Source: Pedococcus aerophilus
Lineage (GTDB): Bacteria > Actinomycetota > Actinomycetes > Actinomycetales > Dermatophilaceae
Length of the DNA stretch: 64,000 nucleotides
Direction of reading: 5' to 3'
Assembly (NCBI RefSeq): GCF_039532215.1
Contig: NZ_BAAARN010000001.1
Coordinates: 1,969,942-2,033,941 of the forward strand
The notes beneath the pieces were generated by a model. It saw only the letters and a program-made list of their open reading frames with translations, had not been told where the DNA came from and made no database searches. Shown piece by piece: positions 18,206 through 25,973 of this stretch (position 1 is its first letter; the number at the start of each line of letters is the position of its first letter). The position numbers and the translations under genes were made by a program.

Positions 18206-18654
18206 CGGTGGTCGGGGCCGGGTGCCCAGCCCGACCACTGGCAGCCCGTCCACAGCTCGAACCGGTCGTGGCCACCGGGCGAGGGGTACAGGCCCGGCGG
18301 GTCGCCGTCGTGTAGCCCGCCTGGAGCTCTGCCACCTGCGCCCGACCCCAGCGCCGCACGCAGACCGAGACCGTGGCTGCGCCGACCGCAGCCACCACGA
18401 GGACGAGCGCGACGCCGCCCCACGGGAGGCGTCCGTCCCGGGCGGAGCCGAGCAGCGCGGTGACCACGGCCACGACCGCTCCAGCCGAGACGAGGGCCGT
18501 GGCCCTGAGCGCGGATTGGGCGGTCGGGCGCACGGACACCGGCGGCGGTGTGGCCGGCACCTTCGGGAGCGACCCCCGGGAACGCGCGTTCGTAGCCCAC
18601 CACGTCACTCGGGCCTGGTCGGGCGTCGGCGCTGGGCGCGGTCATGGGCCCCAT
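18202..18654 (-). pseudogene. Frameshifted small membrane protein gene with DUF2510-like C terminus
   Basis: No single frame gives a coherent protein. The frame starting at ATG (18654 or 18645) gives a plausible N terminus, then loses codon bias near a GGGGG run (about 18572). From there the other frame (open 18608-18192) encodes two membrane helices (ATALVSAGAVVAVVTALLG; GVALVLVVAAVGAATVSVCV) with high third-position GC. After about 18305 the sense returns to the first frame, giving GLYPSPGGHDRFELWTGCQWSGW and a stop at 18202. That ending resembles the Gly-Tyr-Pro-Asp...Trp-Trp-Asp-Gly DUF2510 motif. Two compensating frameshifts or sequencing errors are implied; it could also be a non-functional relic. 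Confidence 0.45.
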
Positions 18655-18706
18655 TGGACCGGACCGACGGCACTCCCGTGGGCCGGACGAGCCAGAAGGG
18701 GACCGG

Positions 18707-19537
18707 TCAGCCGATGAAGAGGTCGGGGGCGAGTCCCTCGTCCTTGCCGGTCATGGAGTACGGCGCGAAGTCGGTGACACCACGCGAGCGCAGCAGGTCC
18801 TCGTCGATGACGGTCTGCCCATTGAGGGACTGGCCGGCCGTGGTGAGGACCTCGAACGCCGCGTCGGCCACGATCTCGGGACGTCTCGACACCTTGACCA
18901 TCTGGTCGCCGCCCGGCAGGTTGCCGATCGCATCGGTGGCGACGAGGGTCGCCGGCCACAGGCAGGTGGAGGAGACGCCCTTGCGACCGAGCTCGTGCGC
19001 GAAACCGAGTGCGGCCAGGGTCATCCCGTACTTCGCCATCGTGTAGGCCGGGTGCCCGGCGAGCCAGCGCGGGTCGAGGTTGATCGGCGGGCTGAGGGTC
19101 AGCACCTTGGGGTCCGGCGAGGCGAGCAGGTGCGGGATCGCGGCCCTGGTCAGCATGAACGTCCCGCGCACGTTGACGTCCTGCATGAGGTCGTAGCGCT
19201 TGGGGTCGAGGTCCGCGGACGGGCTCAGGTTGAGGACGCTGGCGTTGTTGACGACGACGTCGATCCCGCCGAACTGCGCCACCGTCTTCTCCACGGCGGA
19301 CGCGATCGTCTCGTCGTCACGGATGTCGCCGACGATCGGCAGCGCCTGACCCCCGGCGTCCTCGATGGCGGCCGCGGCGGTGTGGATCGTGCCGGCGAGA
19401 CGCGGGTCGGGCTGGTCGGTCTTGGCGATGAGAGCGATGTTGGCGCCCTCCCGGGCGGCGCGGACCGCGATCGCGAGGCCGATGCCCCGGCTCCCGCCGG
19501 ACATGATGATCGTGGTCCCACTCAACGCCTTCGTCAT
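18707..19537 (-). CDS. Short-chain dehydrogenase/reductase (HSDL2-like)
   Basis: The 276-residue enzyme has the SDR cofactor loop SGGSRGIG (about residues 13-20), NNAS near residue 97, a Ser in TLSPP and the catalytic pair in Y-T-M-A-K. The stretch NLDPRWLAGHPAYTMAKYGMTLAALGFAHEL is typical of HSDL2-like/citronellal-type SDRs, which lack the usual SSxxG context before the Tyr. It reduces or oxidises an unknown alcohol/carbonyl with NAD(P). It lies downstream of the MFS gene but is separated by a terminator hairpin. Confidence 0.9.
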   Translation of the reverse strand: MTKALSGTTIIMSGGSRGIGLAIAVRAAREGANIALIAKTDQPDPRLAGTIHTAAAAIEDAGGQALPIVGDIRDDETIASAVEKTVAQFGGIDVVVNNASVLNLSPSADLDPKRYDLMQDVNVRGTFMLTRAAIPHLLASPDPKVLTLSPPINLDPRWLAGHPAYTMAKYGMTLAALGFAHELGRKGVSSTCLWPATLVATDAIGNLPGGDQMVKVSRRPEIVADAAFEVLTTAGQSLNGQTVIDEDLLRSRGVTDFAPYSMTGKDEGLAPDLFIG

Positions 19538-19597
19538 GGGAGACGACCCTAGTTACCCGCCGGTAGCGACGGAACCCGCGCGGCGAGTGGGTCTCGT

Positions 19598-19609
19598 CAC
19601 GCGCCATAC
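19598..19609 (-). repeat. Copy of intergenic 12-mer GTATGSCGCGTG (inverted)
   Basis: The plus strand reads CACGCGCCATAC, the complement of GTATGGCGCGTG, in the intergenic region upstream of the SDR gene and just beyond a terminator hairpin. Confidence 0.6.
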
Positions 19610-19620
19610 CGGTGACCTGA

Positions 19621-19671
19621 GTGAGGGCGAAGGGGGGGAACCCCGGCGGGGTTCCGACACTTCGCGCTCAC
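19621..19671 (-). terminator. Nested terminator hairpin downstream of the MFS exporter gene
   Basis: The outer arms (19621-19632 and 19660-19671) pair at 11 of 12 positions. Inside is a perfect 8-bp stem GGAACCCC/GGGGTTCC (19637-19644 and 19648-19655). Confidence 0.65.
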
Positions 19672-19704
19672 TGAGGGCTGGGTATGGGGCGCGCCGTGCC
19701 GGCC

Positions 19705-21858
19705 TCAGGGGCGCTGGCTGCGCTCCGTGAGCTCGCTCATCCGCTCGGCCTCCAGCCGGGCCCGGGCGATGATCGCCTCGGCCTCGGCGTGCGCGGCGGC
19801 GACGACGCGGTCGGCCGTGGCCTGGGTGCTGCGCAGGAGGGTGAACTCCAGGTCGTGCAGCACGTCGGCGGCGCGCTGCTGGGAGTGGCGTCCGGCGGCC
19901 GGGTGCTCGAGGGACTCGATGACGGCCCCGAGCCCGGAGTGGAACTGGCCCAGCGCAGCGTCGACGTCGCGGCCGAGCCCCTGCAGGAGCTCCTTCGCGG
20001 CCACGATGGCCTCGTCACCGGCGTCGACCCGACCCCGGACCTCGTCCTGGGCGCTGGTCAGCACGTCGAGGGCGGCCAGGGCACCCAGCTCGTGCGAGTC
20101 GGACGTCGACTGGCTGGCGCGCGCCCGCTCCGCCCGGACCTCGGTGCCGGCCCCGACCGGGACGGCGTCGCCGTTGCGGTCGACCAGCGTCGTCCCGGGC
20201 CGCGGCGCGGTCGGCTCGACCGGAGCCGACGACCCCGGCGTGGACTCGACCGGAGCCGGGGCACCCGTGCCGGTGGTGGCAGCCGTCGCGGCCTCGTCAC
20301 CCATGGAGACGGTGGTGCGCAGCGGCACCTCCTTGATGAACAGGACGGCGAGCAGCGCCACGACCGACACGATGGCGGCGATCAGGAAGATGTGACCGGT
20401 CGCGTCGCCATACGCGGCCCGCACGATCTGGGCCACGGGCTCAGGCATGTCCTTGATGTTGAGCGTGCCACTGCTGGAGCCACCGGCCGCGGCGGCCTGC
20501 GGGCCGAGCTTGGCGAGTCCGTCGCGGATGTCGCCGGTCACCTGGGTGGCCAGCACCGCACCGAGCGCCGAGACGCCGACCGCGCCACCGAGGGTGCGGA
20601 AGAAGGCGATCGTGGCTGAGGCGGCGCCGACATCGCGGACGTCGACGGTGTTCTGGACGGCGAGGACGAGGTTCTGCATCATCGCGCCGAGGCCGAAGCC
20701 CATGAGCGCCATGGCCAGGCCGATGTGCCACATCGGGGTGAGGTGGTCGATCGTCCCGAGCCACGCGAGGCCGGCCACGAGGAAGAACGAGCCGCCGACG
20801 ATGAACTTCTTCCAGCGACCGGTCCGGCTGATGATCTGGCCGGCGCCCGTCGAGGACACGAGCAGCGCCGCCATCAGCGGGATGGTGAGCAGGCCGGCCT
20901 TGGTCGGGCTGTAGCCGCGCGAGATCTGGAAGTACTGCGTGAGGAAGGTCGTGCCACCGAACATCGCGATGCCGACGGCGGCGCTGGCGAGGACGACGAG
21001 CCCGGCGGTGCGGTTCTTGAGGACCTTGAGGGGGACCATCGGCTCCTTGGCGCGGCTCTCGACCACGAGGGTGAGCACGAGGGCGATCGCGGTGCCGCCG
21101 AGGAAGTAGGCGGTCTCGAGCGACCACCACGGGAAGTCGTTGCCCGCGAAGGTGATCCAGAGCAGCGGCAGCGACGCGGTGATGGAGATGAGGACGGCAC
21201 CGAGGTAGTCGATCTTCGGGCTGCGCTTGATCGTCGGCACGTGCAGGGTCGCCTGGAGGATGAACAGGGCGATGATGGCGAGCGGGATGCAGACGAAGAA
21301 CGTCCAGCGCCAGCCCAGCGAGCTGTCGACGATGACGCCACCGAGGAGCGGGCCGCTCACGGTGGAGACGGCCATGACGGCGCCCATGTAGCCGGAGTAC
21401 CGGCCGCGCTGCCTCGGGGCGATGATCGCGCCCATGATCGACTGGGTCAGGGCGGTGAGCCCTCCCATGCCGAGGCCCTGGACGACGCGGCAGGCGATGA
21501 GGAAGCCGACGCTCTGCGACAGCCCGGCGCCGATCGAGCCGATCACGAAGATCACCAGCGAGAGCTGCACGAGCAGCTTCTTGCTGAACAGGTCGGAGAA
21601 CTTGCCCCAGATCGGGGTGCTGACCGTCGTCGCGAGCAGCGACGCGGTGATCACCCAGGTGTACTGGTGCTGGGTGCCGTTGAGGTCACCGATGATCGTC
21701 GGGAGAGCCGTCGAGACGATGGTGCTGCTGAGCAGCGCCGTGAACAGACCGGCGAGCAGACCGGTCATGGCCTCGAGGATCTGCTTGTGGCTCATCTCGT
21801 CGGCGGCGGGGTGGGCGGTCGTCGGTTCGGGCGGTGCCGAGACTGTGGTGGCTGACAT
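19705..21858 (-). CDS. MFS drug exporter (DHA2 type) with long C-terminal cytoplasmic tail
   Basis: The 717-residue protein has about 14 membrane helices up to residue ~508. The DHA2/EmrB signatures are GKFSDLFSKKLLVQLSL (motif A), ACRVVQGLGMGGLTALTQSIMGAIIAPRQRGRYSG and GPLLGGVIVDSSLGWRWTFFV (motif C). The remaining ~209 residues are unusual: a Pro/Thr/Ala linker, then an acidic and alanine-rich helical region ending in AEAEAIIARARLEAERMSE, which looks like a coiled coil. The ATG (21858) shares one base with the MarR stop, so the two are an operon repressed by MarR. Exported compound unknown. Confidence 0.9.
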   Translation of the reverse strand: MSATTVSAPPEPTTAHPAADEMSHKQILEAMTGLLAGLFTALLSSTIVSTALPTIIGDLNGTQHQYTWVITASLLATTVSTPIWGKFSDLFSKKLLVQLSLVIFVIGSIGAGLSQSVGFLIACRVVQGLGMGGLTALTQSIMGAIIAPRQRGRYSGYMGAVMAVSTVSGPLLGGVIVDSSLGWRWTFFVCIPLAIIALFILQATLHVPTIKRSPKIDYLGAVLISITASLPLLWITFAGNDFPWWSLETAYFLGGTAIALVLTLVVESRAKEPMVPLKVLKNRTAGLVVLASAAVGIAMFGGTTFLTQYFQISRGYSPTKAGLLTIPLMAALLVSSTGAGQIISRTGRWKKFIVGGSFFLVAGLAWLGTIDHLTPMWHIGLAMALMGFGLGAMMQNLVLAVQNTVDVRDVGAASATIAFFRTLGGAVGVSALGAVLATQVTGDIRDGLAKLGPQAAAAGGSSSGTLNIKDMPEPVAQIVRAAYGDATGHIFLIAAIVSVVALLAVLFIKEVPLRTTVSMGDEAATAATTGTGAPAPVESTPGSSAPVEPTAPRPGTTLVDRNGDAVPVGAGTEVRAERARASQSTSDSHELGALAALDVLTSAQDEVRGRVDAGDEAIVAAKELLQGLGRDVDAALGQFHSGLGAVIESLEHPAAGRHSQQRAADVLHDLEFTLLRSTQATADRVVAAAHAEAEAIIARARLEAERMSELTERSQRP

Positions 21859-22454
21859 CAGTGGCTTTCCTGGCTGTTCGCTGGGGCGGGTTCGGGACGG
21901 TGGGTGGGCTCTGCGCCGGTCGTCGTCTGCGGGGGCCGCAGGCTCGGGGCGAGCCCGGTATGACGCGGGGTCGCCTGGTCGGCGGCCTTCAGCAAGGCCT
22001 GCTCGAGGAGGGCGAGGGTCCCGGGCATCCGGCTGACCTCCTCGGCCGGCACGTCGGCGAGGGCGCCGCCGAGCAGCTCGGCGTACTCCCGCTGGATGGC
22101 CGCGAGCTGCTCGCGGCCTTCCGGGGTGAGGATGATGTGGCACGACCGTGCGTCGACCTCGTCCCGGCGGCGCGTGACGAGACCGTCCTCCTCCAGGCGC
22201 GGCAGCACCCGGCTGACGACGGACGGGGCGACGCCGGCGGCGACCGCGAGGTCCCCCGGGCGAGACTGGCCACCGTCGGACCGGGACAGCGCCTTGAGCA
22301 CCGCGAGCGGCGTGCCCGAGGCGCCGAGCTGGTCGTGCCGCTGGCGGGCGACCGCGCGGCTGGCGCGGATCAGGCTGGAGAGGGCGGCGATGACCTCGAG
22401 GGGGTGGTCGGAGGCTGGTGTCCCGGCCGGCTTGGTCGCGAAGGTGGTGACCAC
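21858..22454 (-). CDS. MarR family transcriptional regulator
   Basis: The 198-residue protein begins at GTG (22454), chosen for AAAGGAG five bases upstream. The winged helix reads RPGDLAVAAGVAPSVVSRVLPRLEEDGLVTRRRDEVDARSCHIILTPEG. The C-terminal 35 residues are Pro/Thr-rich and not part of the fold. Overlap with the MFS gene and GTTGC/GCAAC palindromes at its promoter suggest autoregulation and control of efflux. Confidence 0.9.
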   Translation of the reverse strand: MVTTFATKPAGTPASDHPLEVIAALSSLIRASRAVARQRHDQLGASGTPLAVLKALSRSDGGQSRPGDLAVAAGVAPSVVSRVLPRLEEDGLVTRRRDEVDARSCHIILTPEGREQLAAIQREYAELLGGALADVPAEEVSRMPGTLALLEQALLKAADQATPRHTGLAPSLRPPQTTTGAEPTHRPEPAPANSQESH

Positions 22455-22467
22455 GACGACTCCTTTG

Positions 22468-22511
22468 GTTGCAGAACACAACTGTAAACCTAGTTGGTTG
22501 CGCTATGCAAC
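22468..22511. promoter_or_regulatory. Two GTTG...CAAC palindromes, probable MarR operators
   Basis: GTTGC-GCTAT-GCAAC (22497-22511) is a perfect palindrome, and GTTG-N6-CAAC elements begin at 22468. They lie 14-57 bases upstream of the MarR GTG and form an AT-rich promoter region. A similar GTTG-N9-CAAC occurs at 12587-12603 by the other MarR/MMPL pair. Confidence 0.5.
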
Positions 22512-22592
22512 TTCATTCGAGACGTGCTCGAGCCGGGCCCCGCCCCTGTCCTCGGGTCGCGTCCCTGTCCTCAGGCCCCGTGACGGACCGGG

Positions 22593-23039
22593 TCAGATGG
22601 CGGTGTCGTTGAGCAGCCGCAGCAAGCGGGCCAGCTCGGCGATGTCCGCGCGGTCCCACGTCGTGAGCTGCTGGCGCAGCCGTTCGCGCCGCCCCTCGAA
22701 GGACTGCTCCAACGCCGCCGAGCCGTCGGCCGTCAGGCGCACCTGGCGGGCCCGGGCGTCCAGCGGGTCCGGGATGCGCTCGATGAGACCGAGCTCCTCG
22801 AGCACCGCGAGGTTGCGGCTCATCGTCGACTTGTGCAGGCCGAGGACCTCGGAGATGTCGCCGCCCCGCGCGCCCCCACCCGCGGCCGCCAGGTCACGCA
22901 CGGTGACGAGCACGGCATACCCGGAGGCGTCGAGGTCGGGGTGCACCTCGGAGGCGGTGCGGTGCTGGGAGCTGCGCGCCCGGCGCAGCAGCCGGGAGAG
23001 CTCGACCTCCAGCTCACCGAGGGGGGTTCGGGGAGACAT
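22593..23039 (-). CDS. MarR family transcriptional regulator
   Basis: This 148-residue protein starts at ATG (23039). The DNA-binding region reads GDISEVLGLHKSTMSRNLAVLEELGLIERIPDPLDARARQVRLTADG, flanked by dimerisation helices. It lies upstream of the MarR/MFS operon on the same strand but separated by 138 bases with their own promoter. Its own target is not evident; the gene to its right is divergent and of unknown function. Confidence 0.9.
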   Translation of the reverse strand: MSPRTPLGELEVELSRLLRRARSSQHRTASEVHPDLDASGYAVLVTVRDLAAAGGGARGGDISEVLGLHKSTMSRNLAVLEELGLIERIPDPLDARARQVRLTADGSAALEQSFEGRRERLRQQLTTWDRADIAELARLLRLLNDTAI

Positions 23040-23209
23040 GCCGGAAGCCTAGGGGCGCGGGTGGGACCACGCAGTCGTCTTGACCCTTTGCGAACTCTGT
23101 CCCGACCTGCGGGGCCCGGAGCCGTCACCGCGCCGTCGGCCGGGGGACGTGTCAGGGTGGCCGGGTGCGACGCGAGCGGGTGCGAGGGGGCGGGACGCAG
23201 GGTGAACGC

Positions 23210-23842
23210 GTGCCGGGGCGACAGCGGTTCACCGGTCAGATCGCCGGGGTGGGCAGCACCTCCGGGGTGCGCGTCGTCGTGGGGCTCTGGGACGCCTCCC
23301 CGTGGGGACCGTTCGCCGACGTGATGCTCGAACAGCCGGACGGACACCGGGTCCTGCTCGCGCCGAGCACCACGGTGGCGGAGTTCGTCGCCGACACCTA
23401 CGTGTTCGACGGGGTCATCGTCACGGAGGTCGCCGCCGAGGTGTCGACGCCGCGCGGAGCAGCCTCCGGGACGGTGCACTGGTCGGTCGCTGCCGGCGAG
23501 CTGGAGCTGGCGTTCGTCGTGGGTCGGCGCGCTGCTCTCGGACACCTGCTTCGCGCCATACCCACGCCGCTCGCGGCCAGCCCCCTCTTCGCCGCCGCCG
23601 TCGACCCGGTGGCCCGTACGGTCCTGCGCGGGGTGAGCACTCGCGGACAGGCCCGGTCGGGACGACGGGAGTGGTACGGCGCCCTGGACCTGCACCACGT
23701 CACATCCCTGACCGGGTCCTGGCAGGGGAGGCCGCTCGGCGCGCTGGCCGACGTGGACCCGCCGTGCCGGTTCGGCTTCTCCTCGACCCCGCGAGCGCCG
23801 GGGGTCACGAGGGTGGTCACCACCGTGGAGACCACCGGCTAG
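23210..23842 (+). CDS. Conserved hypothetical protein
   Basis: This 210-residue protein is not one I recognise. No membrane helix or signal peptide is visible. It is rich in beta-type stretches (VRVVVGLWDASPWGPFADVMLEQPDGHRVLLAPS; GVIVTEVAAEV; GELELAFVVGRRAALGHLLRAIP) and ends with RVVTTVE. GTG (23210) was chosen because AGGGTGA precedes it; an in-frame GTG at 23165 would add 15 Arg/Gly-rich residues. It is 53 bases upstream of the aminotransferase gene. Codon bias is typical of the genome, so it is likely real. Confidence 0.6.
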   Translation: MPGRQRFTGQIAGVGSTSGVRVVVGLWDASPWGPFADVMLEQPDGHRVLLAPSTTVAEFVADTYVFDGVIVTEVAAEVSTPRGAASGTVHWSVAAGELELAFVVGRRAALGHLLRAIPTPLAASPLFAAAVDPVARTVLRGVSTRGQARSGRREWYGALDLHHVTSLTGSWQGRPLGALADVDPPCRFGFSSTPRAPGVTRVVTTVETTG

Positions 23843-23895
23843 TCCGCGGTGTGGCGACGCCCCCCGCCACCCTCGACCTTTGACACACTGCTCGC

Positions 23896-25125
23896 GTGCG
23901 CCGCATCACCCAGTCCCGCAAGCTGCACCAGGTCCGCTACGACGTGCGCGGTCCGATCCTCGTCGAGGCCCAGCGCCTGGAGGCCGAGGGGCACAAGATC
24001 CTCAAGCTCAACATCGGCAACCCGGCTCCGTTCGGCTTCGAGGCGCCCGAGGCCGTGCTGCAGGACATGGTCCACCACCTGCCGAACGCCCAGGGGTACA
24101 GCGACTCCCGCGGCATCTACTCGGCACGCACGGCCGTCGCGCACTACTACCAGTCGCGCGGGCTGACCGACACGCACGTCGACGACGTCTTCATCGGCAA
24201 CGGCGTCTCCGAGCTCATCTCGATGGTGCTGACGGCGTTCGTCGACGAGGGCAACGAGGTCCTCGTCCCCGCGCCGGACTACCCGCTCTGGACCGGCGCG
24301 GTGACCCTGGCCGGCGGCACCCCCGTGCACTACCGCTGCGACGAGTCGAACGGCTGGAACCCCGACCTCGAGGACATCGAGTCGAAGATCACGCCGAACA
24401 CCCACGCCCTGGTCGTCATCAACCCCAACAACCCGACCGGCGCCGTCTACAGCGAGGACGTCGTCAAGGGCCTGGTGGACATCGCCCGCCGCCACGACCT
24501 CGTCCTGCTGTCCGACGAGATCTACGAGAAGATCCTCTTCGCCGACGAGCACCACCAGCCGGTGCACCACCACACGGCGACCTTCGCCGGCGACGACGTG
24601 CTCTGCCTGACGTTCAGCGGGTTGTCCAAGGCCTACCGCGTGTGCGGGTTCCGCGCCGGTTGGGTCATGGTGTCCGGGCCGAAGTCGATGGCCACGGACT
24701 TCCTCGAGGGACTGACCCTGCTGGCCAACATGCGCATGTGCGCCAACGTCCCCGGCCAGCACGCCATCCAGACCGCGCTCGGCGGGTACCAGTCGATCGA
24801 GGAGTACATACACCCCGGCGGCCGGTTCTACGAGCAGAGCAAGCTGGCCTGGCGGCTCCTCAACGAGATCCCCGGCGTCTCCTGCGTCGAGCCGCACGGG
24901 GCCCTCTACTGCTTCCCGCGCCTCGACCCCGAGGTCTACGCCATCGAGGACGACCAGCAGTTCGTCATCGAGCTGTTGCGGGAGAAGAAGATCCTCGTCA
25001 CCCACGGCACCGGCTTCAACTGGTTCGAGCCCGACCACTTCCGCCTCGTGACGCTGCCCGACATCGAGGTGCTCACCGAGGCGATCGGCCGCATCGCCGA
25101 GTTCCTGGAGACGCGCAGGGCATGA
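23896..25125 (+). CDS. alaA: PLP-dependent aminotransferase (AlaA-like, class I/II)
   Basis: The 409-residue enzyme is a fold type I aminotransferase. INPNNPTGAVYS (175-186) and SDEIYEKILF (D207, Y210) bind PLP, and K245 in SGLSKAYRVCGFR forms the Schiff base; FRLVTLPD near the C terminus carries the carboxylate-binding Arg. The sequence matches the AlaA/glutamate-pyruvate aminotransferase group that makes alanine. The start is GTG (23896) with CACACT six bases before it and no Shine-Dalgarno, so probably leaderless. Two CrcB genes follow with overlapping codons. Confidence 0.92.
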   Translation: MRRITQSRKLHQVRYDVRGPILVEAQRLEAEGHKILKLNIGNPAPFGFEAPEAVLQDMVHHLPNAQGYSDSRGIYSARTAVAHYYQSRGLTDTHVDDVFIGNGVSELISMVLTAFVDEGNEVLVPAPDYPLWTGAVTLAGGTPVHYRCDESNGWNPDLEDIESKITPNTHALVVINPNNPTGAVYSEDVVKGLVDIARRHDLVLLSDEIYEKILFADEHHQPVHHHTATFAGDDVLCLTFSGLSKAYRVCGFRAGWVMVSGPKSMATDFLEGLTLLANMRMCANVPGQHAIQTALGGYQSIEEYIHPGGRFYEQSKLAWRLLNEIPGVSCVEPHGALYCFPRLDPEVYAIEDDQQFVIELLREKKILVTHGTGFNWFEPDHFRLVTLPDIEVLTEAIGRIAEFLETRRA

Positions 25126-25526
25126 CGCGGGGCCTCGTCGGTGTCGTCGCCGCCGGCGGTGTGCTGGGTTCGCTCGGCCGGTATGCCGTCGGCCTGGCCC
25201 TCCCCCACGCCTCGGGTCAGTGGCCGTGGGGGACGTTCCTGGTCAACGTGACCGGGTCCCTTGCCATGGGGCTGCTGATGGCCTGGGTCCTGACCCGGAT
25301 CGATCCGCACCCGTGGTTGAGGCCGTTCCTCGGGGTCGGCGTGCTGGGTGGCTGGACGACTTTCTCGTCGTTCGCCCTCGACGTCCACGCGCTGAGCGGG
25401 TCCGGCCGGAGCGGGCTGGCCCTCGGCTACATGCTGGCGTCGTTCGTGGTCGGTCTCGTCGCCGTCGCGATCGGGCTGGCGCTGGGTCAGCGGGCGTTCG
25501 GCGACCGACCTCGGCCTGCCCTGTGA
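25122..25526 (+). CDS. crcB: Fluoride channel CrcB (Fluc), first subunit
   Basis: The 134-residue protein has four membrane helices. GGVLGSLGRYAVG, WGTFLVNVTGSLAMG and GGWTTFSSFALDV are the conserved Fluc motifs; the Asn in FLVN and the Phe/Ser pair line the fluoride pore. ATG (25122) overlaps the aminotransferase stop (ATGA). Paired crcB genes usually form an antiparallel heterodimer. Confidence 0.93.
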   Translation: MTRGLVGVVAAGGVLGSLGRYAVGLALPHASGQWPWGTFLVNVTGSLAMGLLMAWVLTRIDPHPWLRPFLGVGVLGGWTTFSSFALDVHALSGSGRSGLALGYMLASFVVGLVAVAIGLALGQRAFGDRPRPAL

Positions 25527-25894
25527 CCGGCCTCGGAGGAGCACTGCTCGTGGCTGCCGGCGCCGCCGTCGGGGCGCCGCTGCGCTTCCTCGTCGACCGG
25601 TGGGCCCGGGCCCGCTACGACGCCGGCAGCATCATCGGGACGCTCGTCGTCAACGTCGTCGGCTCGTTCGTCCTGGGGATCGCCGCCGGCTGGTCGAGCG
25701 CCCCGTCGTGGGTCCTGCCGCTCGCGGGCATCGGGTTCTGCGGTGCGCTGACGACGTTCTCGACGCTGGCGTTCGAGACCTGGGTGTTCCTCGAGCGACG
25801 CGAGTGGAGGCCGTTCGCGGCCAACCTCGCCCTGTCCCTCGGCCTGGGCCTGCCCGCCGTCTGGCTCGGCTGGGCCCTCGGCACCGCACTCTGA
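25523..25894 (+). CDS. crcB: Fluoride channel CrcB (Fluc), second subunit
   Basis: The 123-residue protein has four helices with GAPLRFLVDRW, GTLVVNVVGSFVLG and GFCGALTTFSTLAFETW. The GTG start (25523) overlaps the first crcB stop (GTGA), so the subunits are made together, as expected for a heterodimeric fluoride exporter. I see no fluoride riboswitch upstream; the pair instead depends on the aminotransferase promoter. Confidence 0.93.
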   Translation: MTGLGGALLVAAGAAVGAPLRFLVDRWARARYDAGSIIGTLVVNVVGSFVLGIAAGWSSAPSWVLPLAGIGFCGALTTFSTLAFETWVFLERREWRPFAANLALSLGLGLPAVWLGWALGTAL

Positions 25895-25908
25895 CGACAC
25901 CACGGGTT

Positions 25909-25948
25909 GGGGGCCACGCGGTGATCCAACGCTCACCGCGTGGCCCCC
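25909..25948. terminator. 16-bp perfect hairpin between convergent crcB and MFS genes
   Basis: Arms at 25909-25924 and 25933-25948 are exact complements (GGGGGCCACGCGGTGA) around eight bases. Confidence 0.8.
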
Positions 25949-25973
25949 GAACCGAGCGGGGCGGGTATGGCGC

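Noticed and set aside
22540-22580. Tandem CCCTGTCCTC near the MarR genes as an operator
   Set aside because: A single imperfect GC-rich duplication downstream of both MarR promoters, without symmetry or helical spacing.
25895-25973. Fluoride riboswitch linked to the crcB pair
   Set aside because: The crcB genes overlap the aminotransferase codons and no crcB-motif pseudoknot is apparent upstream; the hairpin here is a terminator.
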